A stretch of 64,000 bases of DNA, taken from contig NZ_QMKK01000042.1 in the NCBI RefSeq assembly GCF_003287875.1, positions 62,001-126,000 of the forward strand, given 5' to 3'. Below are positions 59,181 to 64,000 of this stretch, piece after piece. The position numbers and the translations under genes are program-made. The notes under the pieces were generated by a model that ran no database searches, was not told the DNA's origin, and saw nothing but the letters and a program-made list of their open reading frames with translations. Positions within the stretch are counted from its first letter, which is position 1, and each line of letters opens with the position of its first letter. This DNA comes from Martinezella tropici (GTDB lineage: Bacteria > Pseudomonadota > Alphaproteobacteria > Rhizobiales > Rhizobiaceae).

Positions 59181-59930
59181 ATGATGAAGATATTGCCACT
59201 CGCCGCAGTTCTGATTTCAAATTTGGCATCGACCGCGGTGTTGGCTGCGGATGCGCCAGCCAAAACCGTCGTCCTCGTGCACGGAGCCTTCGCCGACGGC
59301 ACCTCGTGGCAGAAGGTTATCCCACACCTGGAAAAGGCCGGCCTCAAGGTGATAGCCGTCCAGAACCCTCTCGACTCGCTGGACAATGATGTCAGCGCCG
59401 CCAAGCGCGCCATCAAGAACGCCGAGGGGCCGGTGGTTCTTGTCGGGCATTCCTGGGCGGGCGTCGTCATAACGGAAGCCGGGGCAGATCCCAAGGTGAA
59501 GTCTCTGGTCTATGTGGCAGCCTATGCGCCCGACAAGGGGCAGTCGTTGGAGGACATCACGTCAAAATACCCCGTGCTGGAAAGCCGTAAGGAGTACATG
59601 AAGGATGACGACGGCTTCCTGAGAATCAGCGACCAGGGAATCAAGAAGTACTTCGCCGCCGATCTCGATCCTGAATCAAAGGCTGTCGTCGCTGCAACGC
59701 AAGGCCCCTTTCACATCAGGTGCCTGAGCGCGAAGGTCACTGCAGCCGCCTGGCGTGAAAAGCCGACCTTTATGGTGGTAGCAACCAAGGACCAGATCAT
59801 TCCGCCGCAACTGGAAAAGGATCAGGTGAAGGCTGCCAATGCGAAGGCGATCGAGATACCTTCCAGCCACGTCGCGATGCTGTCGCATCCCAAGGAGGTG
59901 TCGGATTTGATCATCGAGGCAGCAAAGTAG
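59181..59930 (+). CDS. Exported alpha/beta hydrolase with serine nucleophile
   Basis: A 249-residue protein with a Sec signal peptide (MMKILPLAAVLISNLASTAV, then LAAD). VVLVHGAFADGTSWQKVIPH is the oxyanion region, VVLVGHSWAGVVITEAG carries the catalytic serine (GHSWAG), and the histidine is in PSSHVAMLSHP. It resembles salicylate/methyl-esterase-like small hydrolases. AAGGAG precedes the ATG. It is followed 24 bases later by a second hydrolase gene. Confidence 0.9.
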   Translation: MMKILPLAAVLISNLASTAVLAADAPAKTVVLVHGAFADGTSWQKVIPHLEKAGLKVIAVQNPLDSLDNDVSAAKRAIKNAEGPVVLVGHSWAGVVITEAGADPKVKSLVYVAAYAPDKGQSLEDITSKYPVLESRKEYMKDDDGFLRISDQGIKKYFAADLDPESKAVVAATQGPFHIRCLSAKVTAAAWREKPTFMVVATKDQIIPPQLEKDQVKAANAKAIEIPSSHVAMLSHPKEVSDLIIEAAK

Positions 59931-59954
59931 AATGCAATTGGAGAAGGCGCGGCA

Positions 59955-60869
59955 ATGACATCGAGCTACCATGAAATCGCCCATCGCCGGCTCGCCGTCG
60001 GCGACATGGAGATCTTCTATCGGGAAACCCACCCGAAAGATGTAGCATCGCCTTCCCCTCCCATCTTATTGCTGCACGGGTTCCCGTCGACCTCCCACCA
60101 ATACAGAGCGCTCATGGAGCGAATTGGCGGAAACGTCCGAATGATCGCCCCCGATTACCCGGGGTTCGGTCAAAGCACGGCTTCCGTCAGCAAGAACGAC
60201 GGAGGGACGTTCGAATACACGTTCGAAAACCTCTCACGCGCCATCGAAGCGTTCATAGATGATCTGGGTCTTACCCGCGTAATCCTCTACATCTTCGACT
60301 TTGGGGTCCCCGTAGGCATGAGGATCGCTTCCAGAAGACCCGAACTCATAGCCGGCCTGATCATCCAAAACGGAAATTGCTACGACGCCGGGTTGTCGGA
60401 AGCAGCAAGGAGGCTGATGTCCGCTCGTCCAGATGACGCCGCGGTCACCGCAGAACTGGAAGGCCTCCTGACCGCCGAGGGAGTACGCTTCCAGTACTTG
60501 ACCGGGGCGTCGCGACCGGAACGCATAGCGCCGGATAACTACGAACTGGACTTCCATTATATCGAGCAGGCCGGCCGTAAACAGCCGCAACTCGATTTGC
60601 TTTTCGACTACAGGAGCAACCTGCCGCTTTACCCGCAATGGCAGGAATGGCTGAGAGCCAACGTGCCGCCTGCGCTGATCGTCTGGGGTAAGAACGACCC
60701 ATTCTTTACTCCCGCAGGAGCGCAGGCGTACCTAGAAGATCTCCCTCGCGCCCATCTACAATTCCTCGATACCGGACACTTCGCGCTGGAGGAATGCCTC
60801 CCTCAGGTCGCGTCACTGATCGATCATTTTCTGGCCGGTTTCAACACTCGTAGCGCCCACCATACGTGA
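59955..60869 (+). CDS. Alpha/beta hydrolase (epoxide hydrolase/dehalogenase-like)
   Basis: A 304-residue cytoplasmic hydrolase: LLLHGFPSTSHQYRALMERI, nucleophile aspartate in YIFDFGVPVGMRI, and histidine in FLDTGHFALEE. The nucleophile regions of this protein and the one at 55904 align (IIQNGN-CYDAGL versus IIQNGN-AYDEGL), showing recent paralogy, but this copy has no signal peptide. GGAGAAG precedes ATG 59955. Confidence 0.9.
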   Translation: MTSSYHEIAHRRLAVGDMEIFYRETHPKDVASPSPPILLLHGFPSTSHQYRALMERIGGNVRMIAPDYPGFGQSTASVSKNDGGTFEYTFENLSRAIEAFIDDLGLTRVILYIFDFGVPVGMRIASRRPELIAGLIIQNGNCYDAGLSEAARRLMSARPDDAAVTAELEGLLTAEGVRFQYLTGASRPERIAPDNYELDFHYIEQAGRKQPQLDLLFDYRSNLPLYPQWQEWLRANVPPALIVWGKNDPFFTPAGAQAYLEDLPRAHLQFLDTGHFALEECLPQVASLIDHFLAGFNTRSAHHT

Positions 60870-60878
60870 AGGTGAGCG

Positions 60879-61115
60879 TGCGATATCCGCGAACACAGAC
60901 GCCATGCAGAAAGCTGTTGCCTTGGTATCCGACGGCAGACTGAAGTTCCAGTCGATCGCGGCATGCAAAGTCTCAGGGCGATCGGGTGCATCCGGTCCGG
61001 CGCTTCCTATGCGAAAATCGAGAAACCAATCGGGCGTAGCTAGCACTGTGGCCGGAGTCGTTTGCTCCAAGTTTGCTGCAGCCAGATCGAGAACAAGGGA
61101 GGCCGTCCGGACACG
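60879..61115 (-). pseudogene. Relic of a winged-helix/ATPase regulator
   Basis: The minus frame reads LVLDLAAANLEQTTPATVLA, then DAPDRPETLHAAIDWNFSLP and MASVFAD. These follow, in order, IELAASQL and PRHQTLLATLDWSYQLLS ... LSVFSASF in the large regulator at 50378. Only this internal segment survives. Confidence 0.65.
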
Positions 61116-61353
61116 CTCGACGGAATCCGAACGGGTTCCCGGCTTGCGAGAAGCAGCTTGCACTGGCTTTTTTCAGTGCGGAACTTCGAACAAAATATGT
61201 CCGGCGTGCGGATAACTAAATCTATACCCCGGCTCAATTTTGTACGTTCTACGGTTGAGGTAACATCATCTCCGTCGCCCTCCTCCTAAGGCAATCGAAG
61301 ACCAAGGCTTGGTGGTCCCCCTTCCCACCGCAGCCTAAGATCGCGGTCCAGGA

Positions 61354-61381
61354 GAGCCGCCCCTCTCGCCGGGGGCGGCTC
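61354..61381 (-). terminator. Hairpin downstream of dps
   Basis: GAGCCGCCCC and GGGGCGGCTC form a perfect 10-bp stem with an 8-base loop, beginning 47 bases after the dps stop. No T-run is evident. Confidence 0.6.
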
Positions 61382-61427
61382 GCCTTCTAGTTTATCGACA
61401 CGGATTTCGGCCGCCTTTCTCGAGGCG

Positions 61428-61946
61428 CTACAGATCGAGACGCGTTGCCTCGAACAGGAACCACACTCTGCGTTCCGCCTCGTCGATCCAGTTCTCGGTG
61501 AGGCTCGTGGTCGCATGGTCGTTATACGAAGAGGTCAACTCATGTAGCTGACGTAAGATACCGGCAAGCTGCTTGTTGTCATCACGAAGCTCGGACAACA
61601 TGTCCTGCGGCGTCACGAAATCCGCGTCGTTGTCGAGAATGCGTTGCAGTCGCGAGATATGACCGACCGATTTCAGCGTAGGCCCGCCGACCTTTCGTGC
61701 ACGCTCGGCGATATCGTCCGTCATCGCGAAAATCTCGGCACCTTGCTCATCAAGCATCAGATGATAATCGCGAAAATGCGGTCCGGACAAATGCCAGTGG
61801 AAGTTCTTGGTCTTGAGGTAGAGTGCGAAGACATCCGCTAGCAGAGCCGTAAGCGCTGCCGCAATATCACGCGTGGCTTCCTCCCCCAAGTCTGTTGGCG
61901 TGGAGAGTGGCAGGCTGCGGTGTTGATGCGCTACTTTTTTGTCCAT
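61428..61946 (-). CDS. dps: Dps family ferritin-like protein
   Basis: A 172-residue Dps protein. KTKNFHWHLSGPHFRDYHLM with LDEQGAEIF contains the intersubunit ferroxidase ligands (His, His, Asp, Glu), and LLADVFALYL is the conserved first helix. It stores iron and shields DNA from peroxide. A monocistronic gene with a hairpin behind it; control was not visible. Confidence 0.94.
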   Translation of the reverse strand: MDKKVAHQHRSLPLSTPTDLGEEATRDIAAALTALLADVFALYLKTKNFHWHLSGPHFRDYHLMLDEQGAEIFAMTDDIAERARKVGGPTLKSVGHISRLQRILDNDADFVTPQDMLSELRDDNKQLAGILRQLHELTSSYNDHATTSLTENWIDEAERRVWFLFEATRLDL

Positions 61947-62190
61947 GGCGTTTTCCTTTGAGAGGGAGGAGGGTCAACAGAGCCAGCGCAAGCTTACCGG
62001 CTGGAGCGTCCGCAGAGAAATTCTCGATGGTTTAAGTACACGTATTCTCGAGTACAATTGCAGGCATGAAGCAACATCGGCAAATTCGCATTTCGCGCCT
62101 CTTGTTCGAGCAAACGGATGCGCCCATAGCAGATCTCATACCTACCGACATCCAGCTTTCCTCGCTTCGTCTTCTACCTAAAAGCTCTCG

Positions 62191-62328
62191 CTATGAGGTC
62201 ATGCCGGCGGCCGACATCAGAATTCGTAAAAGCCCAGCCAACACCGCAAGTGTCGACACCGAGAGGGTCCAGATCACCCCCATCCAAAGGATCTGTCTTG
62301 ATAGCCGAAAAACCGACCGGGATCTCAC
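62191..62328 (-). CDS. DUF2474 small membrane subunit of the bd-type oxidase
   Basis: A 45-residue protein from GTG 62328, which overlaps the cydB stop by 4 bases. After a basic start it has one span, ILWMGVIWTLSVSTLAVLAG, and ends LLRILMSAAGMTS. Length, the single span, and the position directly behind cydB match DUF2474 proteins, CydX-like companions of cyanide-insensitive bd-type oxidases. Confidence 0.8.
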   Translation of the reverse strand: MRSRSVFRLSRQILWMGVIWTLSVSTLAVLAGLLRILMSAAGMTS

Positions 62329-63338
62329 TCGTGATACCGCGCTTCCGGCTCGGATTTACCCCGGAACACATAGTATGACCAGGTCGTGTAGACCAGGATT
62401 ACAGGGATGATCAGGAGCGTTCCGACAAGAGCGAAGCCCATACTTTCAGGCGGTGCAGATGCCGTCCAAATCGAGATCGATGGCGGGATAATGTGGGGCC
62501 ACATACTGATGGCAAGGCCACTGTAACCTAGGAACATCAGGACGAGCGCCAGCACGAAAGGTCGCGCTCCCGGTTCATCTCGTCTCAATGCCCACACCTG
62601 GAGACCGGTCGCCACGACAACAAGCAGCGGTACGGGTGCGAAAATCAGGAGATTTGGTAAAACGAACCAGCGAGCAGCAACGCTGTTGTGAACAAGCGGC
62701 GTCCAAATGCTGACTATCACGATCATGAGGAAAAGTGCGACTGATGTGCACTGCCCAAGCATGCGCATTCTATTGTGCAGATCGCCCGTCGTGCGCATCA
62801 CCAGCCAGGTTGATCCGAGCATCATATAGGCAGCTATCAGCGCCAATCCCGTGAAGACGCTGAACGGTGTCAGCCAATCGAATTGGCCGCCGACATAGGT
62901 TGTGCCGTCGAGCTGGAACCCGTTGATGAAAGCACCCAATGCAACGCCCTGCGCGAATGTCGCGAGGTAGGAACCGACAGAGAAGGCAGCGTCCCACAAT
63001 GGCTTTCTTCTGTCGCCTGCCTTGAACCGGAATTCGAATGAGACGCCGCGCCAGATGAGCCCGGCAAGCATAAGCATCATCGGGAAATAGAGGGCGCTGA
63101 GTATCGTCGAATAGGCCAACGGAAACGCGGCAAAAAGAGCCGCCCCGCCAAGAACGAGCCATGTCTCGTTGCCGTCCCAAACAGGGGCGACGGTGTTTAC
63201 CATTACATCCCTCTCGACCCGCTTGGGAATGAAGGGAAAGAGAAGGCCGATACCGAGGTCGAACCCGTCCAGGATAACGTACATCATGACGCCGACAGCA
63301 ATTATCGTTGCCCACACAACGGGTAGATCGATGCCCAT
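62325..63338 (-). CDS. cydB: Cytochrome bd-type quinol oxidase subunit II
   Basis: A 337-residue membrane protein with about eight spans and the CydB start VVWATIIAVGVMMYVILDGF DLGIG, then VAPVWDGNETWLVLGGAALF. With CydA it oxidises quinol and reduces oxygen with high affinity, without proton pumping. Its start codon touches the cydA stop. The DUF2474 companion suggests the cyanide-insensitive (CioAB) subtype. Confidence 0.95.
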   Translation of the reverse strand: MGIDLPVVWATIIAVGVMMYVILDGFDLGIGLLFPFIPKRVERDVMVNTVAPVWDGNETWLVLGGAALFAAFPLAYSTILSALYFPMMLMLAGLIWRGVSFEFRFKAGDRRKPLWDAAFSVGSYLATFAQGVALGAFINGFQLDGTTYVGGQFDWLTPFSVFTGLALIAAYMMLGSTWLVMRTTGDLHNRMRMLGQCTSVALFLMIVIVSIWTPLVHNSVAARWFVLPNLLIFAPVPLLVVVATGLQVWALRRDEPGARPFVLALVLMFLGYSGLAISMWPHIIPPSISIWTASAPPESMGFALVGTLLIIPVILVYTTWSYYVFRGKSEPEARYHE

Positions 63339-64000
63339 TTAAACGTCCTCCCTTTCGAGCCGCGGCGCAGGATCGATATCATCAGGCGTAGCGGAAAGTG
63401 GTCGCGCTGGCCTTCGGACCTGCCCTGGCTCCTGCGGTGGCTTCTCCGTGCCGTACTTGTCCGGACCTCGAGCTACCATCTTGAGCATGAAGCTGATCCC
63501 TATACCGAAAACAAAGAAGTAGATGAGGATGAACGCAACGAGAGTCACGCTGAGTGCGATCACCGATTGGCCCGACACCGCGTCCTTCGTCCGCATGATG
63601 CCATAAACAACCCAAGGCTGCCGTCCGATCTCGGTGGTCATCCAACCTGCCAGGACCGCGATCAACCCCGCCGGCCCCATGAGTACGGAAAAAATCAAGA
63701 AAGGCCGATAGGTGAAGAGCCGCCCGCGCCACCGTAACAACAGTCCCCCTGCCCCAAGCAGAAGCATTGCCATGCCCAGACCGACCATCACCCGGAACGT
63801 GAAGAAGATTATCGTCGAGTTGGGCCGGTCCTCAGGTGCGAATTCCTTCAATCCGGGTATCTTTCCGCGGAGCGTGTGGGTCAAGATCAAACTTCCGAGA
63901 TAGGGAATCTCGATCGAGTACTTCGTCTCTTCGGCCTGCATATCCGGAATTCCGAAGGCGATGAGGGGCAAGCTGGTCTCCTTTGGATCATTCTCCCAAT
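63339..64000 (-). CDS. cydA: Cytochrome bd-type quinol oxidase subunit I (5' end outside window)
   Basis: The C-terminal 220 residues of CydA. WENDPKETSLPLIAFGIPDM at the window edge continues into ETKYSIEIPYLGSLI, then a short Q-loop-like region, several membrane spans, and GWMTTEIGRQPWVVYGIMRT, the conserved CydA helix near the active site. The short loop before it fits the CIO subtype. The heme-binding N-terminal half lies beyond 64000. Confidence 0.94.
   Translation of the reverse strand, partial: WENDPKETSLPLIAFGIPDMQAEETKYSIEIPYLGSLILTHTLRGKIPGLKEFAPEDRPNSTIIFFTFRVMVGLGMAMLLLGAGGLLLRWRGRLFTYRPFLIFSVLMGPAGLIAVLAGWMTTEIGRQPWVVYGIMRTKDAVSGQSVIALSVTLVAFILIYFFVFGIGISFMLKMVARGPDKYGTEKPPQEPGQVRRPARPLSATPDDIDPAPRLEREDV

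Overview
The window looks like part of a large conjugative plasmid, or an integrated copy of one, from a Rhizobiales bacterium (Rhizobium/Agrobacterium/Ensifer type). The evidence is a Ti/rhizobial-type DNA-transfer region (traG-traD-traC, oriT, traA-traF-traB-traH) with its quorum-sensing control: a LuxI synthase cut by the left edge, a TraM-like antiactivator, a TraR-like regulator and a second LuxR-type regulator. GC-rich coding sequence, many ABC importers and several gene relics also fit a rhizobial accessory replicon. No rRNA, tRNA, CRISPR array or intact insertion sequence was seen.

Layout. 1-3.5 kb: the 5' part of a LuxI gene (minus strand) with a lux-type inverted repeat upstream, a small exported protein, a decayed ardC antirestriction gene and a DUF736 gene. 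3.8-12.2 kb: conjugation genes around oriT. 12.2-14.8 kb: a DUF5615/DUF433 toxin-antitoxin pair, a small XRE regulator, then traM and traR tail to tail. 15.3-18.8 kb: a LuxR regulator followed by a two-gene unit (a SAM-dependent methyltransferase and a 467-residue protein I cannot assign). This unit is the best candidate for an undescribed, possibly quorum-controlled, biosynthetic system. 18.8-30 kb: small accessory genes (GNAT, cupin, hypotheticals, FAD monooxygenase/TetR, HxlR/GST, a metallo-beta-lactamase-fold protein, XRE) mixed with gene relics and about 1 kb of apparently empty DNA.

30-37.9 kb: a peptide ABC importer (binding protein, two permeases, fused double ATPase) with a CapA-type protein and peptidase T, which together suggest peptide uptake and breakdown. 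38.4-45.8 kb: a LacI regulator, a carbohydrate-type ABC importer and an ADP-ribosylglycohydrolase-family enzyme; the ATPase of this operon carries a frameshift near its 3' end. 46.3-50.1 kb: an ECF sigma factor and its NrsF-type anti-sigma factor, divergent from an exported protein, a membrane cytochrome b and a Tat-exported molybdopterin oxidoreductase. Both divergent units carry GTAAC-N16-CGAA, the promoter form known for SigF/NrsF systems.

50.4-64 kb: a 970-residue winged-helix/ATPase regulator, an IS630-type relic, an MFS transporter, a DJ-1/PfpI protein, three alpha/beta hydrolases (two closely similar), a MscS channel with a cyclic-nucleotide-binding domain, Dps, and a cytochrome bd-type oxidase (cydA cut by the right edge, cydB, and a 45-residue DUF2474 subunit). 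Several of these suggest handling of electrophilic, oxidative or respiratory stress.
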